NCBI RefSeq assembly: GCF_050948215.1
Contig: NW_027488641.1
Coordinates: 496,001 to 560,000 of the forward strand
Direction: 5' to 3'
DNA: 64,000 bases
Source: Halictus rubicundus
Taxonomy: Eukaryota > Arthropoda > Insecta > Hymenoptera > Halictidae
In this document: piece after piece, positions 34,801 through 50,300 of the stretch
Numbering within the stretch: position 1 is the first letter of the stretch
How the letters are laid out: each line of letters opens with the position of its first letter
Program-made: the position numbers and the translations under genes
The notes under the pieces: generated by a model
The model's input: only the letters and a program-made list of their open reading frames with translations
Databases searched by the model: none
What the model was told of the DNA's origin: nothing

Positions 34801-37800
34801 ACAGAGGATACGATATTATAGAGGATAGGATAGGATAGCGGAAAGGATAGGATAGAGGATAGGATAGGATAGAGGATAGGATAGGATAGAGGATAGGATA
34901 GGATAGAGGATAGGATAGGATAGGGGATAGGCTAGGATAGAGGATAGGATAGAATAGAGGATAGGATAGGATACAGGATAGGGTAGGATAGAGGATAGGA
35001 TAGGATAGAGGATAGGATAGGATAGAGGATAGGATAGGATACAGGATACGATAGGATAGAGGATAAAGTAGCATAGAGGATACGATATAGGATTGGATAG
35101 GATAGAGGATAGGATAGGATAGAGGATAGAATAGGATTGGATAGAGAATAGGATGGGATAGAGAATAGGATAGTATAGAGGATAAGATAGGATAGAGGAT
35201 AGGATAGGATAGAGGATAGGATAGGATACAGTATACGATAGGATAGAGGATAGGATAGGATAGAGGATACGATATACGATTGGATAGGATAGAGAACAGG
35301 ATACGATAGAGGATAGTATTGGATTCGATAGAGAATAGGATCGGATAGAGGATAGGATAGGGTAGAGGATAGGATAGGGTAGGGGACAGGATAGAGGATA
35401 GGATAGGGGATTGGATAGGATAGAAGATAGGAGACGATAGTGGATAGGATAGGATAGAGGATAGGATAGGGTAGAGAATAGGATAGGATAGAGTATAGGT
35501 TATAGGATTGGATAGGGTAGAGGATAGGATACGAAAGAGGATAGGGTAGGATTGAGGATAGGATAGGAAAGAGGATAGGATAGGATAGAGGATAGGATAG
35601 GATAAAGGATAGGATAGGATAGAGGATAGTATAGGATAGAGGATAGGATAGGATACAGGATAGGATAGGATAGAGGATAGGATAGGATAGAGGATACGAT
35701 ATACGATTGGATAGGATAGAGAATAGGATACGATAGAGGATAGTATAGGATTGGATAGAGAATAGGATCGGATAGAGGATAGGATAGGATAGAGGATAGG
35801 ATAGGATAGAGGATAGGATAGGATAGGATAGGATAGGATAGAGGATAGGATAGGATACAGGATAGGATAGGATTTTATAGAGAATAGGATGGGATAGAGG
35901 ATAGGATAGGATAGAGGATAGGATAGGATAGAGAATAGGATAGGATAGATGATATTATAGGAATGAGGATAGGATATGATAGAGGATGCGATATTATAGA
36001 GGATAGGATAGGATAGAGGATCGGTTAGGATAGAGGATAGGATAGGATAGAGGATAGGATAGGATAGAGGATAGGATAGGATATAGGATAGGATAGGATA
36101 GAGAATAGGATGGGATAGAGGATAGGATAGGATAGAGGATAGGATAGGATAGAGGATAGGATAGGATAGAGGATAGGAAAGGATAGAGGATAGGATAGGA
36201 TAGAGGATAGGATAGGATAGAGGATAGGATAGGATAGAGGATAGGATAGGATAGAAGATACTATATAGGATTGGATAGGATAGAGAATAGGATACGATAG
36301 AGGATAGGATAGGATAGAGGATAGGATAGGATGGGATAGAGGATAGGATAGGATAGAGGATAGGATAGGATAGAGAATAGGATAGGATAGATGATATTAT
36401 AGGAAAGAGAATAGGATATGATAGAGGATACGATATTATAGAGGATAGGATAGGATAGAGGATCGGATAGGATAGAGGATAGGATAGGATAGAGGATAGG
36501 ATAGGATAGAGGATAGGATACGATAGATTATAGGATAGGATAGAGTATAGGTTATAGGATTGGCTAGGATAGAGGATAGGATAGGATAGAGTATAGGTTA
36601 TAGGATTGGCTAGGATAGAGGATAGGATACGATAGAGGATAGGATAGGATAGTATAGAGAATAGGATAGGATATATGATATTATAGGATGGAGCAAGGAT
36701 AGGACAGAGGATACGATATTATAGAGGATAGGACAGGATAGAGGATAGGATAGGATAGAGGATAGGATAGGATAGAGGATAGGATAGGATAGAGGATAGG
36801 ATAGGATACAGGATAGGATACGATAGATGATAGGATAGGATAGGATAGAGAATAGGATAGGATATATGATATTATAGGATAGAGCAAGGATAGGACAGAG
36901 GATACGATATTATAGAGGATAGGATAGGTTAGCGGAAAGGATAGGATAGAGGATAGGATAGGATAGAGGATAGGATAGGATAGAGGATAGGATAGGATAG
37001 AGGATAGGATAGGATAGAGGATAGGATAGGATAGAGGATAGGATAGGGTAGAGGATAGGATAGGATAGAGGATAGGATAGGATAGGGGATAGGCTAGGAT
37101 AGAGGATAGGATGGAATAGAGGATAGGATAGGATACAGGATAGGATAGGATAGAGGATAGGATAGGATAGAGGATAGGATAGGATAGAGGATAGGATAGG
37201 ATACAGGATACGATAGGATAGAGGATAGGGTAGCATAGAGGATACGATATAGGATTGGATAGGATAGAGGATAGGATAGGATAGAGGATAGAATAGGATT
37301 GGATAGAGAATAGGATGGGATAGAGAATAGGATAGTATAGAGGATAAGATAGGATAGAGGATAGGATAGGATAGAGGATAGGATAGGATAGAGGATAGGA
37401 TAGGATACAGGATAGCATAGGATACAGGACAGGATAGGATACAGGATAGCATAGGATACAGGATAGGATAGGATAGAGGATACGATATAGGATTGGATAG
37501 GATAGAGAATAGGGTAATATAGATGATATTATAGGAAAGAGGATAGGATATGATAGAGGATACGATATTATAGAGGATCGGATAGGATAGAGGTTCGGAT
37601 AGGATAGACGATAGGATAGGATAGAGGATAGGATAGGATAGAGGATAGGATAGGATAGAGGATAGGATAGGATAGAGGATAGGATAGGATAGAGGATAGG
37701 ATAGGATAGAGGATAGGATAGGATAAGAGGATATGATAGGATAGAGGATAGGATAGGATAGAGGATAGGATAGGATAGAGGATAGGATAGGATAGAGGAT

Positions 37801-40800
37801 AGGATAGGATACAGGATAGGATAGGATACAGGATAGGATAGGATAGAGGATAGGATAGGATAGAGGAGTGGATATTATAGAGGATAGGATAGGGTAGAGG
37901 ATAGGATAGGATAGAGGATAGGATCGGATAGAGGATAGGATAGGATAGCGGAGAGGATAGGATAGAGGATAGGATAGGATAAGAGGATATGATAGGATAG
38001 AGGATAGGATAGGATAGAGGATAGGATAGGATAGAGGATAGGATAGGATAGAGGATAGGATAGGATACAGGATAGGATAGGATAGAGGATAGGATAGGAT
38101 ACAGGATAGGATAGGATAGAGGATAGGATAGGATAGAGGATAGGATAGGATAGAGGATAGGATCGGATAGAGGATAGGATAGGATAGAGAATAGGATAGG
38201 GTAAATTATATTATAGGATAGGGGATACGATATTATAGAGGATAGGTTTGGATAGAGTATAGGATTGGATTGAGAATAGGATAGGTGATTGGATAGGATA
38301 GAGGATAGGATAGGATAGATTATAGGATAGGATAGAGGATAGGATAGGATAGAGGATAGGATAGGATAGAGAAGAGGATAGGATAGAGGATAGGATAGGA
38401 TAGAGGATAGGATAGGGTAGACGATAGGATAGGATAGAGGATAGGATAGGATAAAGGATATGATAGGATAGAGGATAGGGTAGGATAGAGGATAGGATAG
38501 GATAGAGGATAGGATAGGATACAGGATAGGATAGGATAGAGGATAGGATAGGATAGAGGATACGATATAGGATTGGATAGGATAGAGAATAGTATACGAT
38601 AGAGGATAGTATAGGATTGGATAGACAATACGATCGGATAGAGGATAGGATAGGATAGAGGATAGGATAGGATAGAGGATAGGATAGGATAGAGGATAGG
38701 ATAGGATAGAGGATAGGATAGGATAGAGAATTGGATAGGATAGAGGATAGGATAGGATACAGGATACGATAGGATAGAGGATAGTATAGGATTGGATAGA
38801 CAATAGGATCGGATAGAGGATTGGATAGGATAGAGGATAGGATAGGATAGAGGATAGGATAGGATAGAGAACAGGATACGATAGAGGATAGTATTGGATT
38901 CGATAGAGAATAGGATCGGATAGAGGATAGGATAGGGTAGAGGATAGGATAGGGTAGGGGACAGGATAGAGGATAGGATAGGGGATTGGATAGGATAGAA
39001 GATAGGAGACGATAGTGGATAGGATAGGATAGAGGATAGGATAGGGTAGAGAATAGGATAGGATAGAGTATAGGTTATAGGATTGGATAGGGTAGAGGAT
39101 AGGATACGAAAGAGGATAGGGTAGGATTGAGGATAGGATAGGAAAGAGGATAGGATAGGATAGAGGATAGGATAGGATAAAGGATAGGATAGGATAGAGG
39201 ATAGTATAGGATAGAGGATAGGATAGGATACAGGATAGGATAGGATAGAGGATAGGATAGGATAGAGGATACGATATACGATTGGATAGGATAGAGAATA
39301 GGATACGATAGAGGATAGTATAGGATTGGATAGAGAATAGGATCGGATAGAGGATAGGATAGGATAGAGGATAGGATAGGATAGAGGATAGGATAGGATA
39401 GGATAGGATAGGATAGAGGATAGGATAGGATACAGGATAGGATAGGATTTTATAGAGAATAGGATGGGATAGAGGATAGGATAGGATAGAGGATAGGATA
39501 GGATAGAGAATAGGATAGGATAGATGATATTATAGGAATGAGGATAGGATATGATAGAGGATACGATATTATAGAGGATAGGATAGGATAGAGGATCGGT
39601 TAGGATAGAGGATAGGATAGGATAGAGGATAGGATAGGATAGAGGATAGGATAGGATAGAGGATAGGATAGGATATAGGATAGGATAGGATAGAGAATAG
39701 GATGGGATAGAGGATAGGATAGGATAGAGGATAGGATAGGATAGAGGATAGGATAGGATAGAGGATAGGAAAGGATAGAGGATAGGATAGGATAGAGGAT
39801 AGGATAGGATAGAGGATAGGATAGGATAGAGGATAGGATAGGATAGAAAATACTATATAGGATTGGATAGGATAGAGAATAGGATACGATAGAGGATAGG
39901 ATAGGATAGAGGATAGGATAGGATGGGATAGAGGATAGGATAGGATAGAGGATAGGATAAGATAGAGAATAGGATAGGATAGATGATATTATAGGAAAGA
40001 GAATAGGATATGATAGAGGATACGATATTATAGAGGATAGGATAGGATAGAGGATCGGATAGGATAGAGGATAGGATAGGATAGAGGATAGGATAGGATA
40101 GAGGATAGGATAGGGTAGAGGACAGGATAGAGGATAGGATAGGGGAATGGATAGGATAGAAGATAGGAGACGATAGTGGATAGGATAGGATAGAGGATAG
40201 GATAGGATAGAGGATAGGATAGGATAGGATAGAGGATAGGATAGGATAGTATAGAGAATAGGATAGGATATATGATATTATAGGATGGAGCAAGGATAGG
40301 ACAGAGGATACGATATTATAGAGGATAGGACAGGATAGAGGATAGGATAGGATAGAGGATAGGATAGGATAGAGGATAGGATAGGATAGAGGATAGGATA
40401 CGATAGATTATAGGATAGGATAGAGTATAGGTTATAGGATTGGCTAGGATAGAGGATAGGATAGGATAGAGGATAGGATAGGATAGAGTATAGGTTATAG
40501 GATTGGCTAGGATAGAGGATAGGATACGATAGAGGATAGGATAGGATAGTATAGAGAATAGGATAGGATATATGATATTATAGGATGGAGCAAGGATAGG
40601 ACAGAGGATACGATATTATAGAGGATAGGACAGGATAGAGGATAGGATAGGATAGAGGATAGGATAGGATAGAGGATAGGATAGGATAGAGGATAGGATA
40701 GGATAGAGGATAGGATACGATAGATGATAGGATAGGATAGGATAGAGAATAGGATAGGATATATGATATTATAGGATAGAGCAAGGATAGGACAGAGGAT

Positions 40801-41380
40801 ACGATATTATAGAGGATAGGATAGGTTAGCGGAAAGGATAGGATAGAGGATAGGATAGGATAGAGGATAGGATAGGATAGAGGATAGGATAGGATAGAGG
40901 ATAGGATAGGATAGAGGATAGGATAGGATAGAGGATAGGATAGGGTAGAGGATAGGATAGGATAGAGGATAGGATAGGATAGGGGATAGGCTAGGATAGA
41001 GGATAGGATGGAATAGAGGATAGGATAGGATACAGGATAGGATAGGATAGAGGATAGGATAGGATAGAGGATAGGATAGGATAGAGGATAGGATAGGATA
41101 CAGGATACGATAGGATAGAGGATAGGGTAGCATAGAGGATACGATATAGGATTGGATAGGATAGAGGATAGGATAGGATAGAGGATAGAATAGGATTGGA
41201 TAGACAATAGGATGGGATAGAGAATAGGATAGTATAGAGGATAAGATAGGATAGAGGATAGGATAGGATACAGGATAGCATAGGATACAGGACAGGATAG
41301 GATACAGGATAGCATAGGATACAGGATAGGATAGGATAGAGGATACGATATAGGATTGGATAGGATAGAGAATAGGGTAA
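31861..41380 (+). repeat. Satellite higher-order block, three copies
   Basis: Three copies of one block run through this region. Markers AAAGTAGCAT (31931, 35065), AGAGAACAGG (32157, 35291, 38866) and ACGAAAGAGG (32397, 35531, 39106) give constant spacings of 3134 and 3575 bp. Copies 2 and 3 continue together past 36 kb, where spacing grows to 3592 and then 3597. A 300-bp spaced local duplication containing GGATGGAGCAAGG appears at 33541 and 33841 and again at 40261 and 40561. No gene is seen. Confidence 0.93.
32440..32895 (+). other. Unoccupied copy of the retrotransposon insertion site
   Basis: The left part matches 13840-14211 at a constant offset of 18601 bp, and the right part matches 21912-21998 at a constant offset of 10897 bp. 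The difference, 7704, equals the element (7700) plus one 4-bp GGAT. The single GGAT is at 32809-32812. Equivalent sites lie at 35943 and 39518. Confidence 0.92.
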
Positions 41381-44300
41381 TATAGATGATATTATAGGAA
41401 AGAGGATAGGATATGATAGAGGATACGATATTATAGAGGATCGGATAGGATAGAGGTTCGGATAGGATAGACGATAGGATAGGATAGAGGATAGGATAGG
41501 ATAGAGGATAGGATAGGATAGAGGATAGGATAGGATAGAGGATAGGATAGGATACAGGATAGGATAGGATACAGGATAGGATAGGATGGAGGATAGGATA
41601 GGATAGAGGAGTGGATATTATAGAGGATAGGATAGGGTAGAGGATAGGATAGGATAGAGGATAGGATCGGATAGAGGATAGGATAGGATAGCGGAGAGGA
41701 TAGGATAGAGGATAGGATAGGATAAGAGGATATGATAGGATAGAGGATAGGATAGGATAGAGGATAGGATAGGATAGAGGATAGGATAGGATAGAGGATA
41801 GGATAGGATACAGGATAGGATAGGATAGAGGATAGGATAGGATACAGGATAGGATAGGATAGAGGATAGGATAGGATAGAGGATAGGATAGGATAGAGGA
41901 TAGGATCGGATAGAGGATAGGATAGGATAGAGAATAGGATAGGGTAAATTATATTATAGGATAGGGGATACGATATTATAGAGGATAGGTTTGGATAGAG
42001 TATAGGATTGGATTGAGAATAGGATAGGTGATTGGAGAGGATAGAGGATAGGATAGGATAGATTATAGGATAGGATAGAGGATAGGATAGGATAGAGGAT
42101 AGGATAGGATAGAGAAGAGGATAGGATAGAGGATAGGATAGGATAGAGGATAGGATATCGTAGAGGATAGGATAGGATAGAGGATAGGATAGGATAAAGG
42201 ATATGATAGGATAGAGGATAGGGTAGGATAGAGGATAGGATAGGATAGAGGATAGGATAGGATACAGGATAGGATAGGATAGAGGATAGGATAGGATAGA
42301 GGATACGATATAGGATTGGATAGGATAGAGAATAGTATACGATAGAGGATAGTATAGGATTGGATAGACAATACGATCGGATAGAGGATAGGATAGGATA
42401 GAGGATAGGATAGGATAGAGAAGAGGATAGGATAGAGGATAGGATAGGATAGAGGATAGGATATCGTAGAGGATAGGATAGGATAGAGGATAGGATAGGA
42501 TAAAGGATATGATAGGATAGAGGATAGGGTAGGATAGAGGATAGGATAGGATAGAGGATAGGATAGGATAAGAGGATATGATAGGATAGAGGATAGGATA
42601 GGATAGAGGATAGGATAGGATAGAGGATAGGATAGGATAGAGGATAGGATAGGATAGAGGATAGGATAGGATACAGGATAGGATAGGATAGAGGATAGGA
42701 TAGGATACAGGATAGGATAGGATAGAGGATAGGATAGGATAGAGGATAGGATAGGATAGAGGATAGGATCGGATAGAGGATAGGATAGGATAGAGAATAG
42801 GATAGGGTAAATTATATTATAGGATAGGGGATACGATATTATAGAGGATAGGTTTGGATAGAGTATAGGATTGGATTGAGAATAGGATAGGTGATTGGAG
42901 AGGATAGAGGATAGGATAGGATAGATTATAGGATAGGATAGAGGATAGGATAGGATAGAGGATAGGATAGGATAGAGAAGAGGATAGGATAGAGGATAGG
43001 ATAGGATAGATGATAGGATAGGGTAGAGGATAGGATAGGATAGAGGATAGGATAGGATAAAGGATATGATAGGATAGAGGATAGGGTAGGATAGAGGATA
43101 GGATAGGATAGAGGATAGGATAGGATACAGGATAGGATAGGATAGAGGATAGGATAGGATAGAGGATACGATATAGGATTGGATAGGATAGAGAATAGTA
43201 TACGATAGAGGATAGTATAGGATTGGATAGACAATACGATCGGATAGAGGATAGGATAGGATAGAGGATAGGATAGGATAGTGGATAGGATAGGATAGAG
43301 GATAGGATAGGATAGAGGATAGGATAGGATAGAGAATTGGATAGGATAGAGGATAGGATAGGATACAGGATACGATAGGATAGAGGATAGTATAGGATTG
43401 GATAGACAATAGGATCGGATAGAGGATTGGATAGGATAGAGGATAGGATAGGATAGAGGATAGGATAGGATAGAGGAAAGGATAGGATAGGATAGGATAC
43501 AGGATAGGATAGGATAAGAGGATATGATAGGATAGAGGATAGGATAGGATAGAGGATAGGATAGGATAGAGGATAGGATAGGATAGAGGATAGGATTGGA
43601 TAGAGGATAGGATAGGATAGAGGATAGGATAGGATACAGGATAGGATAGGATAGAGGATACGATATAGGATTGGATAGGGTAGAGAATAGGATACGATAG
43701 AGGATAGGATAGGATTGGATAGAGAATAGGATGGGATAGAGGATAGCATAGGATAGAGTATAGGATAGGATAGAGAATAGGGTAGGATAGTTGATATTAT
43801 AGGAAAGAGGATAGGATATGATAGAGGATCGGATAGGATAGAGGATCGGATAGGATAGAGGATAGGATAGTATAGATGATAGGATAGGATAGAGGATAGG
43901 ATAGGATAGACGAGAGGATAGGATAAGAGGATATGATAGGATAGAGGATAGGATAGGATAGAGGATAGGATAGGATAGAGGATAGGATAGGATAGAGGAT
44001 AGGATAGGATAGAGGATAGGATAGGATAGAGGATAGGATAGGATAGAGGATAGGATAGGATACAGGATAGGATAGGATAGAGGATAGGATAGGATAGAGG
44101 ATACGATATAGGATTGGATAGGATAGAGAATAGGATACGATAGAGGATAGGATAGGATAGAGGATAGGATAGGATAAGAGGATATGATAGGATAGAGGAT
44201 AGGATAGGATAGAGGATAGGATAGGATAGAGGATAGGATAGTATAGAGGATAGGATAGGATAGAGGATAGGATAGGATAGAGGATAGGATAGGATACAGG

Positions 44301-47300
44301 ATAGGATAGGATAGAGGATAGGATAGGATAGAGGAGTGGATATTATAGAGGATAGGATAGGGTAGAGGATAGGATAGGATAGAGGATAGGATCGGATAGA
44401 GGATAGGATAGGATAGCGGAGAGGATAGGATAGAGGATAGGATAGGATAAAGGATATGATGGGATAGAGGATAGGATAGGATAGAGGATAGGATAGGATA
44501 GAGGATAGGAGAGGATAGAGGATACGATATAGGATTGGATAGGATAGAGAATAGGATACGATAGAGGATAGTATAGGATTGGATAGACAATAGGATCGGA
44601 TAGAGGATAGGATAGGATAGCGGAGAGGATAGGATAGAGGATAGGATAGGATAGGATAGGATAGAGGATAGGATAGGATAGAGGATAGGATCGGATAGAG
44701 GATAGGATAGGATAGAGAATAGGATAGGGTAAATTATATTATTGGATAGGGGATACGATATTATAGAGGATAGGATTGGATAGAGTATAGGATTGGATTG
44801 AGAATAGGATAGGTGATTGGATAGGATAGCGGATAGGATAGGATAGATTATAGGATAGGATAGAGGATAGGATAGGATAGAGGATAGGATAGGATAGAGA
44901 AGAGGATAGGGTAAATTATATTATAGGATAGGGGATACGATATTATAGAGGATAGGATTCGATAGAGTATAGGATTGGATTGAGAATAGGATAGGTGATT
45001 GGATAGGATAGAGGATAGGATAGGATAGATTATAGGATAGGATGGAGGATAGGATAGGATAGAGGATAGGATAGGATAGATTATAGGATAGGATAGAGGA
45101 TAGGATAGGATAGAGGATAGGATAGGATAGAGGATAGGATAGGATCGAGGATAGGATAGGATACAGGATAGGATAGGATAGAGGATAGGATAGGATAGAG
45201 GATAGGATAGGATAGAGGATAGGATAGGATCGAGGATAGGATAGGATACAGGATAGGATAGGATAGAGGATAGGAGAGGATAGAGGATACGATATAGGAT
45301 TGGATAGGATAGAGAATAGGATACGATAGAGGATAGTATAGGATTGGATAGACAATACGATCGGATAGAGGATAGGATAGGATAGAGGATAGGATAGGAT
45401 AGAGGATAGGATAGGATAGAGGATAGGATAGGATAGAGGATAGGATAGGATAGAGGATAGAATAGGGTAGAGGATAGGATAGGATAGAGGATAGGATAGG
45501 ATAGAGTATAGAATAGGATAGATGATAGGATAGGATAGAGAATAGGATAGGATAGATGCTATTATAGGATAGAGGATATGATAGGATGGAGGATAGGATA
45601 GGATAGAGCATAAGGTAGGATAGTGGAAAGGATAGGACAGAGTATAGGATAGGATAGAGGATAGGATCGGATTGAGGATAGGATAGGATAGAGGATAGGA
45701 TAGGATCGAGGATAGGATAGGATACAGGATAGGATAGGATAGAGGATAGGAGAGGATAGAGGATACGATATAGGATTGGATAGGATAGAGAATAGGATAG
45801 GATAGATGATATTATAGGATAGAGGAGAGGATAGGATAAGAGGATATGATAGGATAGAGGATAGGATAGGATAGAGGATAGGATAGGATAGAGGATAGGA
45901 TAGGATAGAGGATAGGATAGGATAGAGGATAGGATAGGATACAGGATAGGATAGGATACAGGATAGGATAGGATACAGGATAGGATAGGATAGAGGATAG
46001 GATAGGATAGAGGATAGGATAGGATAGAGAATAGGATAGGGTAAATTATATTATAGGATAGGGGATACGATATTATAGAGGATAGGTTTGGATAGAGTAT
46101 AGGATTGGATTGAGAATAGGATAGGTGATTGGAGAGGATAGAGGATAGGATAGGATAGATTATAGGATAGGATAGAGGATAGGATAGGATAGAGGATAGG
46201 ATAGGATAGAGAAGAGGATAGGATAGAGGATAGGATAGGATAGAGGATAGGATAGGGTAGAGGATAGGATAGGATAGAGGATAGGATAGGATAAAGGATA
46301 TGATAGGATAGAGGATAGGGTAGGATAGAGGATAGGATAGGATAGAGGATAGGATAGGATACAGGATAGGATAGGATAGAGGATAGGATAGGATAGAGGA
46401 TACGATATAGGATTGGATAGGATAGAGAATAGTATACGATAGAGGATAGTATAGGATTGGATAGACAATACGATCGGATAGAGGATAGGATAGGATAGAG
46501 GATAGGATAGGATAGAGGATAGGATAGGATAGAGGATAGGATAGGATAGAGAATTGGATAGGATAGAGGATAGGATAGGATACAGGATACGATAGGATAG
46601 AGGATAGTATAGGATTGGATAGACAATAGGATCGGATAGAGGATTGGATAGGATAGAGGATAGGATAGGATAGAGGATAGGATAGGATAGAGGAAAGGAT
46701 AGGATAGGATAGGATACAGGATAGGATAGGATAAGAGGATATGATAGGATAGAGGATAGGATAGGATAGAGGATAGGATAGGATAGAGGATAGGATAGGA
46801 TAGAGGATAGGATTGGATAGAGGATAGGATAGGATAGAGGATAGGATAGGATACAGGATAGGATAGGATAGAGGATACGATATAGGATTGGATAGGATAG
46901 AGAATAGGATACGATAGAGGATAGGATAGGATTGGATAGAGAATAGGATGGGATAGAGGATAGCATAGGATAGAGTATAGGATAGGATAGAGAATAGGGT
47001 AGGATAGTTGATATTATAGGAAAGAGGATAGGATATGATAGAGGATCGGATAGGATAGAGGATCGGATAGGATAGAGGATAGGATAGTATAGATGATAGG
47101 ATAGGATAGAGGATAGGATAGGATAGACGAGAGGATAGGATAAGAGGATATGATAGGATAGAGGATAGGATAGGATAGAGGATAGGATAGGATAGAGGAT
47201 AGGATAGGATAGAGGATAGGATAGGATAGAGGATAGGATAGGATAGAGGATAGGATAGGATACAGGATAGGATAGGATAGAGGATAGGATAGGATAGAGG

Positions 47301-50300
47301 ATACGATATAGGATTGGATAGGATAGAGAATAGGATACGATAGAGGATAGGATAGGATAGAGGATAGGATAGGATAAGAGGATATGATAGGATAGAGGAT
47401 AGGATAGGATAGAGGATAGGATAGGATAGAGGATAGGATAGTATAGAGGATAGGATAGGATAGAGGATAGGATAGGATAGAGGATAGGATAGGATACAGG
47501 ATAGGATAGGATAGAGGATAGGATAGGATAGAGGAGTGGATATTATAGAGGATAGGATAGGGTAGAGGATAGGATAGGATAGAGGATAGGATCGGATAGA
47601 GGATAGGATAGGATAGCGGAGAGGATAGGATAGAGGATAGGATAGGATAAAGGATATGATGGGATAGAGGATAGGATAGGATAGAGGATAGGATAGGATA
47701 GAGGATAGGAGAGGATAGAGGATACGATATAGGATTGGATAGGATAGAGAATAGGATACGATAGAGGATAGTATAGGATTGGATAGACAATAGGATCGGA
47801 TAGAGGATAGGATAGGATAGCGGAGAGGATAGGATAGAGGATAGGATAGGATAGGATAGGATAGAGGATAGGATAGGATAGAGGATAGGATCGGATAGAG
47901 GATAGGATAGGATAGAGAATAGGATAGGGTAAATTATATTATTGGATAGGGGATACGATATTATAGAGGATAGGATTGGATAGAGTATAGGATTGGATTG
48001 AGAATAGGATAGGTGATTGGATAGGATAGCGGATAGGATAGGATAGATTATAGGATAGGATAGAGGATAGGATAGGATAGAGGATAGGATAGGATAGAGA
48101 AGAGGATAGGGTAAATTATATTATAGGATAGGGGATACGATATTATAGAGGATAGGATTCGATAGAGTATAGGATTGGATTGAGAATAGGATAGGTGATT
48201 GGATAGGATAGAGGATAGGATAGGATAGATTATAGGATAGGATGGAGGATAGGATAGGATAGAGGATAGGATAGGATAGATTATAGGATAGGATAGAGGA
48301 TAGGATAGGATAGAGGATAGGATAGGATAGAGGATAGGATAGGATCGAGGATAGGATAGGATACAGGATAGGATAGGATAGAGGATAGGATAGGATAGAG
48401 GATAGGATAGGATAGAGGATAGGATAGGATCGAGGATAGGATAGGATACAGGATAGGATAGGATAGAGGATAGGAGAGGATAGAGGATACGATATAGGAT
48501 TGGATAGGATAGAGAATAGGATACGATAGAGGATAGTATAGGATTGGATAGACAATACGATCGGATAGAGGATAGGATAGGATAGAGGATAGGATAGGAT
48601 AGAGGATAGGATAGGATAGAGGATAGGATAGGATAGAGGATAGGATAGGATAGAGGATAGGATAGGATAGAGGATAGAATAGGGTAGAGGATAGGATAGG
48701 ATAGAGGATAGGATAGGATAGAGTATAGAATAGGATAGATGATAGGATAGGATAGAGAATAGGATAGGATAGATGCTATTATAGGATAGAGGATATGATA
48801 GGATGGAGGATAGGATAGGATAGAGCATAAGGTAGGATAGTGGAAAGGATAGGACAGAGTATAGGATAGGATAGAGGATAGGATCGGATTGAGGATAGGA
48901 TAGGATAGAGGATAGGATATGTTAGAGTATAGGATAGAGGATAGGATAGGATAGAGGATTAGGATAGGATAGAGGATAGGATAGGATCGAGGATAGGATA
49001 GGATACAGGATAGGATAGGATAGAGGATAGGAGAGGATAGAGGATACGATATAGGATTGGATAGGATAGAGAATAGGATAGGATAGATGATATTATAGGA
49101 TAGAGGAGAGGATAGGATAAGAGGATATGATAGGATAGAGGATAGGATAGGATAGAGGATAGGATAGGATAGAGGATAGGATAGGATAGAGGATAGGATA
49201 GGATAGAGGATAGGATAGGATACAGGATAGGATAGGATACAGGATAGGATAGGATACAGGATAGGATAGGATAGAGGATAGGATAGGATAGAGGATACGA
49301 TATAGGATTGGATAGGATAGAGAATAGGATACGATAGAGGATAGTATAGGATTGGATAGACAATAGGATCGGATAGAGGATAGGATAGGATAGCGGAGAG
49401 GATAGGATAGAGGATAGGATAGGATAGGATAGGATAGAGGATAGGATAGGATAGAGGATAGGATAGGATAGAGGATAGGATAGGATAGAGGATAGGATAG
49501 GATAGGATAGGATAGAGGATAGGATAGGATAGAGGATAGGATAGGGTAGATTATAGGATAGCATAGAGGATAGGATAGGATAGGATAGAGGATAGGATAG
49601 GGTAGAGGATAGGATAGGATAGAGGATAGGATAGGATAGAGGATAGGATAGGATAGAGGATAGGATAGGATAGAGGATAGGATAGGATCGAGGATAGGAT
49701 AGGATACAGGATAGGATAGGATAGAGGATAGGAGAGGATAGAGGATACGATATAGGATTGGATAGGATAGAGAATAGGATACGATAGAGGATAGTATAGG
49801 ATTGGATAGACAATAAGATCGGATAGAGGATAGGATAGGATAGGATAGAGGATAGGATAGGATAGAGGATAGGATAGGATAGAGGATACGATAGGATAGA
49901 GGATAGGATAGGACAGAGGATAGGATAGGATAGAGGATAGGATAGGATAGAGGATAGAATAGGATAGAGGATAGGATAGGGTAGAGGATAGGATAGGATA
50001 GAGGATAGGATAGGATAGAGTATAGAATAGGATAGATGTTAGGATAGGATAGAGAATAGGATAGGATAGATGATATTATAGGATAGAGGATAGGATAGGA
50101 TAAGAGGATAGGATAGGATAGAGGATAGGATAGGATAGAGGATAGGATAGGATAGGATAGGATAGAGAATAGGATAGGGGATAGAGGATAGGATAGGGTA
50201 GAGGATAGGATAGGATAGAGGATAGGATAGGATAGAGTATAGAATAGGATAGATGATAGGATAGGATAGAGAATAGGATAGGATAGATGATATTATAGGA

